Positions 34,800 through 45,764 of a stretch of 64,000 nt of DNA are shown in pieces. The stretch's first letter is position 1. Every line of letters begins with the position of its first letter. A program made the position numbers and the translations under genes. The DNA is from Toxonevra muliebris (lineage: Eukaryota; Arthropoda; Insecta; Diptera; Pallopteridae), in NCBI GenBank assembly GCA_963691655.1, contig OY829329.1, positions 16,134,708 to 16,198,707 of the forward strand, written 5' to 3'. The notes below the pieces were generated by a model that saw only the letters and a list, made by a program, of their open reading frames with translations, did not search any database and had not been told where the DNA came from.

Positions 34800-35480
34800 C
34801 TGGTTTTTGCAAGACTTTCATAATTTTTTTTCTTAACTTTTTGTGTTTTCTAAACGTTTTATGATTTTTTAACTAAATGACCTAATTTTCCAAATAATTC
34901 ATATGGGGAAAAATTAGTTGTTTTTTTTTACTTTTTTATGTTTTTTACAAGTTTTATAAGTTTTTACGTTTTCAACAAAAAAAAAAATTTATCAAAAAAA
35001 AAAAAAAATAATAAAAATTTCTATCTAAATTTTTCAAAAAATGCATGAGGTACATGGGGAAAATTTTTTTTTTCAACATTTTTGTGTTTTTACACGTTTT
35101 ATAAATTTTCACAACGTTTTCAAAAAAAAAAAAAGATTTCAATCTAAATTTTTCAAAAAATTCATGAGGTACATGGGGAAAATTTTTTTTTTCAACATTT
35201 TTGTGTTTTTACACGTTTTATAAATTTTTACAACGTTTTTAATAAAAAAAAAATTTCAAAAAAAAAAACTTTTCGACCTAAATTTTTCAAAAAATTCTTA
35301 ATTTACAGGTACCTGGAAAAAATCTTTTTTTTTTTTTAATTTTTTGTGTTTTCTACACGTTTTATGAGTTTTTACAATGTTTTCAACAAAAAACATTAAA
35401 AAAAAAATTGTTTTTCCTAAATTTTTATATCTAAATTTAATAAATGTTTGGAAAAAATTACCGGGAGGGAGAAAAGGCAA
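34800..35480. repeat. second block of A/T-run tandem repeats
   Basis: Same unit as inside the neighbouring element, outside its right end. The best pair is 35033-35155 against 35156-35270, nearly identical over CATGAGGTACATGGGGAAAA and TTACACGTTTTATAAATTTT. Period is about 115-125 bp. Frames in it (35041-35223, 35298-35480) are repeat translations. Confidence 0.75.
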
Positions 35481-38400
35481 AATAAAATTTTCTATCTATT
35501 TTTAGCATTGATTTTGAAGTTTCAAATTTTCGTATTTTTGACTATGTCAAAGATAGAAATAAAAAAGTATGAGAAAAATATTTCAATACTATAGACTTTA
35601 AATCTTATTTTGCCGTGTAGGAAATATAAAAAATCAAAAAACACAAAAGTTTTTCCATTTATCGAAAAAGTTCTTTAAGATCAGAAGCAAATAACTTACG
35701 AAAGACTTATGTCCACTTACAACTATTGTTTAGAATATCCCAACGGAAAACATAATTCTACAGTTTTCATGTTCTTAGAACCACAAACCAACTTAGAGCT
35801 GGAATATAAATGTAAATATAACCAACCTATGTAAGTAATCGAAGTACATACACTTCACTTCACTTTAATTACTAAGTCAATCAATCAATCACACGCTGAC
35901 AATTAATGATTACGCAAAAATTCGTTAACATTACCATCCCTTTGATTAATCTCTGATTAATTTTTGCTCTTGAAAGTGACTATTTATTGGTCACGTGACC
36001 GTTGCAAATGTCAACATTATATAAATTAAATTCTCCTCTTTTTTTTTTGTTTAGTAGATAGTTCCCGTAGTTGATTGTTTGTAAAACCCAACTGTAATTG
36101 CTGTTACTGCTGACTACTGCTACATAGTAGTTACTACAATGACATTTGTTAAGAGCAACAATTTTTCATTCATTTCTTAAGTTTTAGTTGTCTTCTGATT
36201 TGTACGTGGTATGTTTGTTGTTATCCTCGTAGAAAAAAACAAGCAAAAAACAACCAAAAAAAAATACAGCTTGAGATCTTTAAGTCAACCAAACCCACTC
36301 TCAGTTAAGAATTATTAACACTCATTCATTTCTTGACTCAGTGAGCGTAGACTGAGTACGAGTAACACATTACTCCTTGTATAGTACACTGTGTAACAAC
36401 AACAACAACAACCATCAGCAGTAAGAGCACAATACTCTATCTTACGCATGAAAGTAATTTATTGCGTATAAGAGAGAAAGAAAGAAAGAGATAGAGGTTA
36501 AGGTATGGTTATAGATAAATTAATGTTTGAAGAGGTGAAATACAAAATTTGACTTTAATTAATGCTGAGAGGCAAGATTAGATTATAGAGAGTAAGAATT
36601 ATGAACTTATTGACGAATTTGAACAGCATGGCTTCAGAGTGTCGTGACCCTGCAAAGAACAGTATCGGTCATATGACCCATCATTTGTGTAGTACTACTA
36701 CTAAAAGTAGAAAAGTAGTTAGAAATTTGAAAATTTTCAATTATTTTATACAGAGCGCTGGGAAAAATCTAACAGGAACTCTTCTATGCATGTGAGCTCT
36801 TATCCTTTTCTTTCACACGAGTTGTTGGTGTACTGAGATAATATATGGGTCTCTTTCAGACCCGTCAGTACAAACAGGCATTTACCCAATCAACTAACCC
36901 AATATTTGCCGTCAGGTATACCGGTTAGTGTTATAATTCAACTTTGATTTTTTTTTATTTTATTTAAATAAGTAATTGAAATAAAATTTAGTTTTATTAT
37001 TTAATTTTATTTTAATTTCTAATTTTTTTTTCTCGTCGCTTTTCCGTACAACCTTTTTGAATGCCTGTCTTCTTTCTACCACAAAAACATCTATAGAAAT
37101 TAGTTAAAAAATTAAGTTAACTTAATAAATTTGAATTCTGGCTTAAAGCATTTCTTAGTGTTTTTGTTATTCATATTTAAATAGACTTTTACTTGCCTTC
37201 TTCCTGTTAATTTTCTTTTTATTCTTCAACCTTTTTTATTTGCGGCGTAAATTTATAATTTTTTTTTTCACTTTTTGACACTTTTTTGGTAAACAAATAG
37301 TTCAATATAATTAAAATCTTGAATTGTTTTCCAATAAGTAATTATTTTTTGGTGTTGAGTTGAATAAGTTGAAAAAAATATTAAACTGCAATGGAATATT
37401 AAATTAACTTATCATGTTTTACACGGTTACTTTGGTAAAGTTACGCATGAGTACTTTGCTACAACACTAACTATTTAAGTGTCAAATGAGAGAAAGAGCA
37501 AGAGATACATATGTTCACAGCATCAAGCAGGTTGTCTCTTTTTAGCATTCATTGGCAATAGCAAAGTAATGTGCGTTTGTATTCGATTGAAACAAAGTTT
37601 ATTTCAATGTATTGGTGTATCGGTTAGGTAGTTCTTGCAGGGTAGAGTCTGCAGAGAAGCTTATCAGCTAACATCAGAAAAGGTAGAATGTTTGATTACG
37701 AATGTTCCCACACATGAGTGGCCCACAAAATGTGAAATCACGAGACAGAAAAAAAGAGCTAGTCTAAGAGTTGGTGGCAACTTGCCACTGGCAAGCTAAG
37801 TTGGAACATCCTGATTTTGGACAATTAAAGTTGTTCCATAGATCAATGAGTAGGCAAATCAAAAGCCCTAATTTTTGTCGCTTCGGTATCATCGAATGTT
37901 CAATATGAATTGGAGTACCCGAGGACCCTGAGCTCGTCTATGTTTTTATGGGCCATGCTTCAAACTAAATTAATAAGTTTAAAGACAACTCAATCACTGA
38001 TCCAGCATTGCGGTATAATACCAGGAACTATTTAATACCACGGAAAGAATAGAACAAAAACGAGAGGGCCCAACATAATCATAGAACTGGAATAATTCGA
38101 TACCAATTTAAAGTATTCATCATTAAATTTTGCTGCCTGGATGATATCCAAGCTCGTAAATGAAATAATTATACTGAAAAAAGGGACGAACCTAGCCAGT
38201 ATTTGATGAGAGCGAACCAAAATCGAAATCCGATTGCAGCGTCAGACAAAGAAAAGTGGACAAAAAAAAATCTGGTATTCCCTGATGACGGTGTCAATCA
38301 ACGTAGTACGATATTATCGGGTGATGGACTTTTACTACTGATGCCAATGCCATTAAACTAATCCAGCTAACTCAGCGAAATTGTACGAGTATACAGTTCC

Positions 38401-39168
38401 ACATGAAGATGAGCAAGGAGTGAAGCTTTCGTCGGTAGGAATCTGATATAGCAAAAAAATTACGATGAAAAACGACGCAGTACGACATCATCTAGAAATT
38501 ATCGGCAAAGAACAAAACAGTCTTGTCCCAAACTGAACTGAATTATAATAAATAACTTCAACTTGAGCAGGCCTGGAATTTTAATCGACATCTAATTGTA
38601 GTGCTAGATGAATTATTATTTCTGTCTTTATTCGCTCCCACCAAAAAATTCCAGTATTCTGCTGACCGTGAAAATTCCTGTCTAACTGACGCGATAGTAA
38701 CGGATTACGGTTGACAGCCATACCAAAATATATTGACAATCATAATAGTTTCTGTCCACACGAAACTATTGGAAAGCCACCTATTAACTGTCTCTAGTGG
38801 GACTGAGTTGAGTTTATGTGCCAATACTGGGACGGCTTAAATTGTAAGTAGTAATTTTTAAAGTTTTCTGTCAACAATTGCCTTTGGTTCCCGTAAAAAA
38901 AAGTTCAACAAGGTAAAATTTCGAGATTCTGTCGCTAGTTGTCATAGACGGATAAGGCATCGATTAGCTACGGTCGGCAGCTGATGGTGTTCCTGTACCA
39001 AATCAACATTACCTGGCTGGAAATCAAATCAGTATCGGCCCTAATTGGAAAACTAATAATCGGTTACCGAACTTTCATCGATACTGAAATTGGGTGCATG
39101 TACTGGACTTAGGTATGTGCCCATATTGTCTACGATCAGATGCTGGTAGGCAACTTTGAATCCAGGCT
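35481..39168. other. unassigned non-coding DNA
   Basis: No gene recognised. (CAA)n lies at about 36393-36413 and a GA-rich stretch at 36472-36495. The part 37800-39168 is less AT-rich and looks like an old decayed element, but I could not match any frame to a family. Confidence 0.4.
35989..36000. promoter_or_regulatory. palindromic E-box GGTCACGTGACC
   Basis: A perfect 12-bp palindrome with CACGTG at its centre, the binding site type of bHLH-zip factors. Repeated TCAATCAATCAATCA (35877-35891) and two GATTAATCTCTGATTAAT-type homeodomain-like sites lie within 120 bp upstream. A regulatory role is only inferred from this clustering. Confidence 0.3.
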
Positions 39169-39344
39169 GGAATTACACTGTGTAACAATAATTTTGGAAC
39201 AAGGAACGGTCTTCATGGGATACAAATACAAGTATAGTATAATCAAATCCCCGAATGGATTTGTTCAGATTGCTTCGAATATTATAGTTATAGCCGTTTG
39301 AGTTTTTCGCCGCTGGGTTGGAATTTCCAAAACTGAAAAATATA

Positions 39345-40635
39345 CAGGGTGACAATCGTAAAGTGACGCACACATTTCAGCAGTTATTTTCAAAAGGACG
39401 TACTTCTATTAAGTACAATTAAGTGTTAACATTGCTGAATATATAAGCATTCATTTGAACCCCACCTCATTCAATATAACCTCCTTTAGCTTGCACACAT
39501 GCCTTCAATCGATCCGGAAATCGTAGGACTGTTCGCCGCAGGACTTCCTGATCAATTTCAGTTCAGACTTTCTCTAATGAATTTGTCAGCGACTCCAGAC
39601 TGTGGTGTTGAGATGCACAAGCCTTACTCTCTAAAATACTCCAAATAGAGTAGTCCATTGGATTCAAGTCTGGGGAGTATGGTGGCCATTCTTGAGATGT
39701 AATGAATCCAGAAAAATTGTCTTTTATCCATGTTTGCGTTAATTTTGCCATGTGGGAAGGTGCAGAATCTTGCTGGAAAGTCCAGTTTTCATTTCCAAAT
39801 GTATCTTGGGCCCAGGGAAGAACATGTTCATTTAAAATGCTCCGATAAACAACCTGGTCAATTTTAATACCCTCTTCAACGAATATTAGAGGGGTTCTGG
39901 CATTAGCGGAAACTCCAGCCCATACCATAATGGAAGCTGGCTTTTGAACTCGGCCAACAGTCCTATTTTGTTGCGATGATGATGTTAGCCACATTCGGTC
40001 ATTTTGCGCATTGAAATGTTGTTCAACCGTGAAAATTTTTTCATCTGTAAACAAGATATTTTCAACATTTTTTAACACGGAGGAGCGTAGCAACGTCTTG
40101 CATCTTTGCAGTCGCAAATCTTTCTTTTTTTGTGGCAGATCTTGAGCTTTTCAGAGCTTGTACGGCTTAAGATTAAGCTTTGATTTTGTAATGATTCGCA
40201 CTGTTTCACGGTTTACTCCCACTTCCTTAGCGATTTTTCTCATTGAGCGCCTTGGATTTCGCTTGATTCGTTTACGAATTTTTTCTGTTAAACCAGTAGT
40301 GGCAACTGTTGAAAATTTTCCCCGGTCTCTATCTCCAAAACCCCCAGTTTCATTATATCGAATAATAGCTTGGTCTACCGTACGACTTGACAAATTCAAA
40401 GCCTTTGCAATTTGACGGCTACTATAATTTGCCAAATGAAATTTCATAATTTCACGATGAATATTTTCCTTGTCCATTTTTATGGAAATTTCAAAATGTA
40501 ATAACAAAAATTCAAATGAAATTAAAAGCAAAGCCAATGATGAATGGATTTGCTTTTTAAATTAAAGTAAGTATGGTAAATGGCAAAGTTTGCTGCAGAG
40601 TATTAAACTTGCGTCACTTTACAATTGTCACCCTG
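39345..40635 (-). mobile_element. maT-type (DD37D) Tc1/mariner element, 1291 bp
   Basis: Ends CAGGGTGACAATCGTAAAGT and, inverted, CAGGGTGACAATTGTAAAGT, continuing GACGCA on both: 25 of 26 positions agree. TA lies at 39343-39344 and 40636-40637. The target is the left arm of the foldback-like element; the right arm supplies the uninterrupted sequence. One encoded gene, antisense, nearly intact. Confidence 0.95.
39467..40477 (-). pseudogene. maT-type transposase, two in-frame TGA codons
   Basis: A single frame runs from ATG at 40477 to a stop at 39467-39469 (336 codons, near the usual ~340). The N-terminal part has two helix-turn-helix motifs (SSRQIAKALNLSSRTVDQAI and SMRKIAKEVGVNRETVRIIT) that would bind the terminal repeats. 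The catalytic domain has ILFTDEKIF (Asp), FQQDSAPSHMAKLTQTW (Asp) and PPYSPDLNPMDYSIW (Asp), with 37 residues between the second and third Asp, the DD37D signature. The only defects I see are TGA at 40151-40153, after KPYKL, and TGA at 39563-39565, after NSLEKV. The frame continues through both to RFPDRLKACVQAKGGYIE. Each could come from one transition (Arg CGA or Trp TGG). It is a recent, barely decayed copy. Confidence 0.92.
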
Positions 40636-40743
40636 TAATGCGTTGTTTTATTTACTTGAAATTTTGGTTAGAAATGTTTTTCATATTGCTGAACACGAAT
40701 TTGTTATTAAAATTTTCAAAAATAAAATGGCGGATTCAATACG

Positions 40744-40950
40744 GTGGTTGATTTGTTAATTTTTACTAACAGATACAGTCAACAGGTAAAAAATCGCCTG
40801 ACGCTATTTTACCTGAAATATTCTGGTGGAGCAAAAGCCTCTTCGAAGAACGAGTTGATCGATGAATACGTGGATTCTGATGATGGGTCGAGTAATAGCG
40901 ATAGTGATAAACCACGACCAGCACCAAAGAGAGCACCCTCAACAAATTGA
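40744..40950 (+). other. exon-like acidic open frame inside the foldback-like element
   Basis: The frame lacks an ATG at its start and follows TTTTTACTAACAG, which resembles a 3' splice site (40760-40772). It reads KNRLTLFYLKYSGGAKASSK, then a very acidic ELIDEYVDSDDGSSNSDSDK, and ends PRPAPKRAPSTN and a stop at 40950. No family recognised. Composition is unlike the surrounding A/T-rich repeats. It could be the last exon of a transposase, a captured host exon or chance. A tail rich in Asp/Ser and Pro/Lys is common at C-termini of nuclear proteins, but that is not evidence of function. Confidence 0.35.
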
Positions 40951-41089
40951 TTTTGCTTCAATATATAAATGTTAATTTAAATTTTTATTTCTTTAAAATG
41001 AAATAGTAAACCCAACATTCAATGGATGCATTTTCATTCAAAACAGATCAAAGTATTTTTTCTCTTATAACAATTTTCAGGTTATACAT

Positions 41090-41757
41090 TTTTTTTTTTG
41101 AAAATTTTAATAACAAATTCATGTTCAGCAACGCGATAACCTTCTCAATAAGTTTTTTTCGAGAAATCAATCGCCATATTGGATCCGCCATTTAGTTTTT
41201 GAAAATTTTATCAAAAGATTCGTGTTCAGCCACATGAAAACCGTCTGAATAAACTGAATTTTGCGATGATCGGGTAAGTTTTCCGAGAAATCAACCGCCA
41301 TATTGGATCAGCCATTTTGGTTGTGAAAATTCTAATAACAGATTCGTGCTCAACAACGTGAGAACCTTTTGAATATTCAATTTAGTATTGATTGGGTAAG
41401 TTTTTCGAGAAATCGACCGCCATATTGATTCCGCCATTTTGTTTTTTTTTTACTTTCAATAACAGATTCGTATTCAGCGACGTGAAAACCTTCTGAATAC
41501 GCAATCTTGTGATGCATGGGTGAGTTTTTCGAGAAATCAACCGCCATTTGTTTTTGAAAATTTTAACAACAGATTCGTGTTCAGCAATGTGAAAACCTTC
41601 TGAATACGGAGTTTTGTGATGCATGGGTAAGTTTTTCTAGAAATCAACCTCCATATTGAATCCGCCATTTTGTTTTTTTTTTTAATTTTGATAAAACATT
41701 CGTGTTCGGCAACATGAAAAACCTTGGTAACCAAAATTTCAAATAAATAAAACAACG
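41090..41757 (+). repeat. ~120-bp tandem units, about six copies
   Basis: Each unit has TTCGTGTTCAGCAACGTGAA, ACCTTCTGAATA, TTTTCGAGAAATCAACCGCC and ATATTGGATCCGCCATTTTG. Starts lie near 41120, 41222, 41345, 41470, 41577 and 41698. One inverted unit lies at about 40690-40755, forming part of the opposite arm. Confidence 0.85.
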
Positions 41758-41940
41758 TATTATATTTTTTTCAGGTTTTAAAATTCCAACCCAGCGAAAA
41801 ATTCAAACGGCCAATCTGAACAAACCCATCCGGGGGCTTGACTATTTATATATACTTGCACTTGAATCCCATAAAGACCGCTTCTTGCTCCAAGAGATGT
41901 CCCCTGATATTGTGTTATTAGAAATTCCGTCCTTCCGTTT

Positions 41941-43735
41941 TTTAGATTACAAATTTCCTATAACATAACCTTAACACACTTAAACCATTATAGACCATAA
42001 ATTTGTGCTTTAAACATATTTCGGGTGCATGGTGTAACGAGTATGTGTTGCAGCAAAAAAAAAATAGCTTCAGCTTTAGCTTTACTTACATACTATACAC
42101 TCCCAACAATGTACAATGACGACAAGAATATATTTCATTTTGCTCCCAATTGCATTGCTTTTGACAAATGATCGAGAGTACTCTAGTGGAGCGAGAACAA
42201 AACAGCAAAGAAAGGCAAGAGCAACAAAAAAAAAACAAAAAACAAACAATACGAAAGCACAATAAAAACAAGATAGAAGCAGGAGAGCGTGAGAGAGATG
42301 GAAAGAGAGTACAAGGAGTGAGTATAAAGAGAAGCTATCAAAATAACAAATAACGTTGACTAGCAAAATTGATTGCATGTCATTAATTTTCATTTCAAAT
42401 TACACTGCCACTATGTCTTCCGGCGCGCCAAGTCAACGCCATGCCGCAGTACACACACACACATACAAACACACACAAGCACACGTTCATGCATACATAC
42501 TCAACTCCCTCTTCGACTTTTGGCAAACGTGCGCGTTGAAAGAGATTTATGCGCTGTTTGCTGTTACCGCCAACATCGTCAACGCTTTTTGAGCGCGCTT
42601 ATGCTATGGATAATACAAATACATATAAACACACACACACACACACACAGATAGAAATATACACAGAACTCTTAGTGCAACTTATGTAGTGTGAGGAGTA
42701 TGTTGTAGGACTGTGTAGATTGTAGCACTCCTGCTTCCGTCCAGCGGAAAAATAAGAAAAAGAAACATGGCGTTGTTAATGGCTGACAGTGTTGTGAATG
42801 CTGAGGAGTTGAAGTGAACTGAACTGAAGTTCAGTGTTGAGGAGCTGAGTTGAGCTAGCTACTGGTTTCGCCAAAGCAACCTCAAACTGAATTGAATACT
42901 GAACTGAGAGTTGAGGCGGCGAGAGTGAAGTTAAGCGTAAAAAGGCGCTCGCTCACACAAACACAAACACACACACGCGCATACAGACATTGTGGATTGT
43001 TTGTAATTTTTCTTTTTTAGTTTTATGCTGACGCTTAGCTTAGCTTTGCTTTGCTTTGCTTTTGGCAGGCAGTCAGCAAGCAAACTGACTCACTATGAAA
43101 TGAGCAGAAAGTTATATCTAGAGAACGACGTAACATACAAATAGACAGACATACGAATAGACAAACGAATAGACAGTGTGGAAGTTAGATCGCCACGTTG
43201 ACATTAAGTCAACTTGTTGTAAGTTTGAATCCTTTTTTTCTTGTTGTTTTGTTGCGACTGCTGCTGCTGCTGCTTTGCAAATATCTCTATGGATTTATTT
43301 TGTATTTGTTTTTTTCTTTTATTATATTTCTTATATTTTTATTATTGTATTTTATTTTTGCTTTTGTTGTTGTTGGTGGTATGTTTGTTTCTATTCTATT
43401 TTTTTTATTAAAAAGAATGATAAGTGGTTTCAACTTTGAACTGTCAAGTAGTGAGAATGTTACTCAAAGTAAGAGGAGAATGTAGAAAAAAAAAAAATTG
43501 TAATAAATTTTGACGTCCTTCAAGCAGCTGTAAGTTATCCTTTCGGAAAAATGATTATTGTGTGAACGAAAGAAAAAAAAAATTATTATAAATCGACTTC
43601 CTTCTTGTCTGGTAACTAAGTGAGTGTGGGAGAGAGACCATATTGCTTTAAACAATATAATGTACATTTATTTATGTGGTTACTGTAAATGTAAATAGGT
43701 TTTTATAATTATAAAGGGTGTTTCAGTAAGTATTG
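41941..43735. other. unassigned non-coding DNA with microsatellites
   Basis: (CA)n tracts lie at 42451-42478 and 42630-42648, and (TTTGC)n at 43041-43062. CTGC triplets lie at 43258-43274 and T-rich sequence at 43290-43410. Open frames here follow these repeats and are unsupported. Confidence 0.45.
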
Positions 43736-43799
43736 CAGGGTTTGTTTTTAAATAAAATTCAAAAATTTAGCGAGAAAAACCTAAAAATTTTTATTTTTC

Positions 43800-44775
43800 G
43801 GATACTAGAGGCTTGCAAGGACAAAGACGGAAATCTGGTGACAGATGTCCACCCTGGAGGCTATGAAGGGAACACTTATCGCAGCTGCTTAATGGTTATG
43901 ATGGCAACAATCCCGCCATTGGGGAAGCTGTTCCGGAAACCCCAATCACTGACGGCGTTGAAGTACCGCCGCCCGACTATGATGAGGGCTTAACAGCCAT
44001 CGCTCGGCTGAAAAACACTAAGGCTGCGGCTGCAGATGCCCTGCCTGCTGATTTGTTTAAAATCGGAGGCGAAGAGCTCGCAAAATGCATGCACAAGCTT
44101 TAATGCAGAATATGCCGTGATTGGAACCTCAGCGTACTTTGCCCAATCCAAAATGTCACTGTTGACAATTACAAATTTTAAGTCGTTTCGTTTCTTTCGT
44201 TTATCTTGGATCCAGCATTAACACCAACAATAATGCCAGCTTTGAGATAAAGCGCAGAATAACTCTTTCCAACAGGTGTTACCACGGGCTCAGTAGGCAA
44301 TTGAGAAGCAGAGCCCTCTCTCGAAAATAACGCTCTTCAAGACCCTCATTCTTCCCGTCCTAATGTATGGCGTTGAGATGTAGACATTAACGACCAAAGA
44401 TGAGAAGCTGATACTTCGCAAGATCTATCGTCCAGTGTGTATGAAGGACGTGTATCGCATAAGATGGAACCATGAGCTATATGAGCTGTACGCCGACATT
44501 GACGTAGTCAAGCGCGTAAAAATTTAGCGGCTTCGCTGGCTGTGTCATGTTGAGCGAATGGAAGAAAGTGCCCCGGCCAGAAGGGTGTTTTATCGAGCCA
44601 CGGAGGTGGAACGTGCAGAAGAGGACGACCTAATCTCCGTTAGAAATACCAGGTACAAAGAGACTTGACTGCACTTGACCTTAGTAACTGGCGCCGGGGC
44701 GAGTTGCAGAAGCGACTGGCAAGGTTTTATAGAGGCGACCAAGACCAATCTTTGGTTGTAGAGTCAACTAAATAA
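43800..44775 (+). pseudogene. LINE ORF2 remnant, RTE/Jockey-like
   Basis: Plus-strand pieces in shifting frames read EACKDKDGNLVTDVH (43803-43850) and VPPPDYDE with AIARLKNTKAAAADALPADL and KIGGEELAKCMHKL (43960-44100). This is the PP..DEV..AI..LKN.KAAG.D.IPAEL pattern at the start of LINE reverse transcriptases. WNLSVLCPI follows, then a gap lacking the catalytic palm. INTNNNASFEIKRRITLSNR and LILPVLMYGVEM follow, and later LRWLCHVERMEESAPARRVF with NWRRGELQKRLARF in another frame. It ends at a TAAATAAGTAAGTAA tail (44771), a typical simple-repeat LINE end. Deletions and stops show it is dead. RTE-type is the best guess from these phrases. Confidence 0.8.
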
Positions 44776-45005
44776 GTAAGTAAAAGACTTGGGAAATGAC
44801 CGCTCCTTTTGCACTTTAGACCCTTTTTCAAAATTTTCTACAACTTTTTGGCTTAATGCTGGCTCCACTTCAGCTATAGCGGCAATAATGTTGACTTTTA
44901 GGTCTCGGAATCGTTTGAGGATCGTTGGCATAAACTTTACTTTTAACAAAGCCCCAAAGAAAAAAAGTTCAACGACATTAAATCGGATGATTTTGGTGGC
45001 AAATT
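44768..45005 (-). pseudogene. Tc1/mariner-superfamily transposase C-terminal fragment
   Basis: On the minus strand, LPPKSSDLMSLNFFSLGALL is a decayed form of the PP.SPDL.PLDFFLWG block that carries the third catalytic residue. KVKFM and RDLKVNIIAAIAEVEPALSQ with KVVENFEK follow, the pattern after that block in one group of DDE transposases. It directly abuts the LINE tail on its left and the Tc1-like remnant on its right. No terminal repeats were found. Confidence 0.65.
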
Positions 45006-45069
45006 TTAATTTTTTTTATTAGCATACTTAAATCTAATTAAATTAGCAGGCTTAAATCTAATTAAAATA

Positions 45070-45606
45070 TTAGTTGTTATTTATTCCATATGCATGTAAT
45101 CGGACTATTCGTCTCACACGCGTCATCATCTTTGCGCGACGCTCACAACCACTTGGTTTTGAATTCTTCAATAATCTTTTACCAGTTCGCCTGTCTTCTT
45201 CAATATTCCTTTCACTATTGACCAATATTTCTCAATAGGACGTAACTCTGGGCTATTGTGTGGGTTCCAGTCGCGAGGTACAAAGTCGATATTATTTCCA
45301 TTATACCACTGCAACTCTCCGGCTAGAACATTGGTTTGGTGCCATGTCTCTTAATAAACGGTAGAAGGTGCTTTTTGAGGCACTCATAACGATAAATTTG
45401 AGTATTCATTGTCCCGGATATGATGAAAGGGCTGCTTTTACAGTCATAGGAGCAAATGGGTTGCCATGTATTTTTTTGTTTTGTTTTTTCTTGGAAACTT
45501 GGACTTCATTTTAAATTTACAGCTTTCACGGGCATTTTGACGACTTGCAGTAGTATAAAAATCTAGCCCAGCAATATATTTGAAATTTTAAAAGCAGTAG
45601 GTTTCG
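45070..45606 (-). pseudogene. Tc1-like transposase, C-terminal part
   Basis: Minus-strand pieces read KYIAGLDFYTTASRQN and CKFKMKSKFPRKNK (about 45575-45480). TQIYRYECLKK-like sequence, MAPNQCSS and a shift follow. ELQWYNGNNIDFVPRDWNPH and NSPELRPIEKYWSIVKGILK (45330-45190) come next, and the frame ends near 45070. ELRPIE contains the third catalytic residue, Glu, intact here, whereas the relative at 22640 has Lys. Frameshifts and stops break the frame. The upstream part of the gene is across the SINE at 48348-48797. Confidence 0.82.
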
Positions 45607-45764
45607 TGGTCGCCGTAGCCTAGTGGTTAGTGTGCTGGGCTGCTATTCAGAGGTGCCCGGGTTCATATCTCGGCATGCTCTAAATCAAAAATAGAAAATA
45701 AAAATTTGTCTACACGGCACCACCGTTTGTATGGCAATGACAAACTTCGAAGAGTAAAAAAATG

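Larger units (their letters stand above)
39169..41940. mobile_element. foldback-like element with tandem units, split by maT
   Basis: The sequence outside the maT insertion (39169-39344 and 40638-40765) is the reverse complement of 41640-41940. Matching blocks include AACGGTCTTCATGGGAT, TTTGTTCAGATTG, CTGGGTTGGAATTT and CGTTGTTTTATTTACTTGAAATTTTGG. Each arm is about 300 bp. The right side carries about six tandem ~120-bp units and the left side one inverted unit. Long inverted arms built partly from tandem units recall Drosophila foldback/Galileo elements. The outermost limits and target duplication are not resolved. Confidence 0.7.

Noticed and set aside
45606..45680. Possible functional tRNA gene
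   Set aside because: Acceptor stem halves do not pair, and the sequence continues as a SINE body with target duplications.
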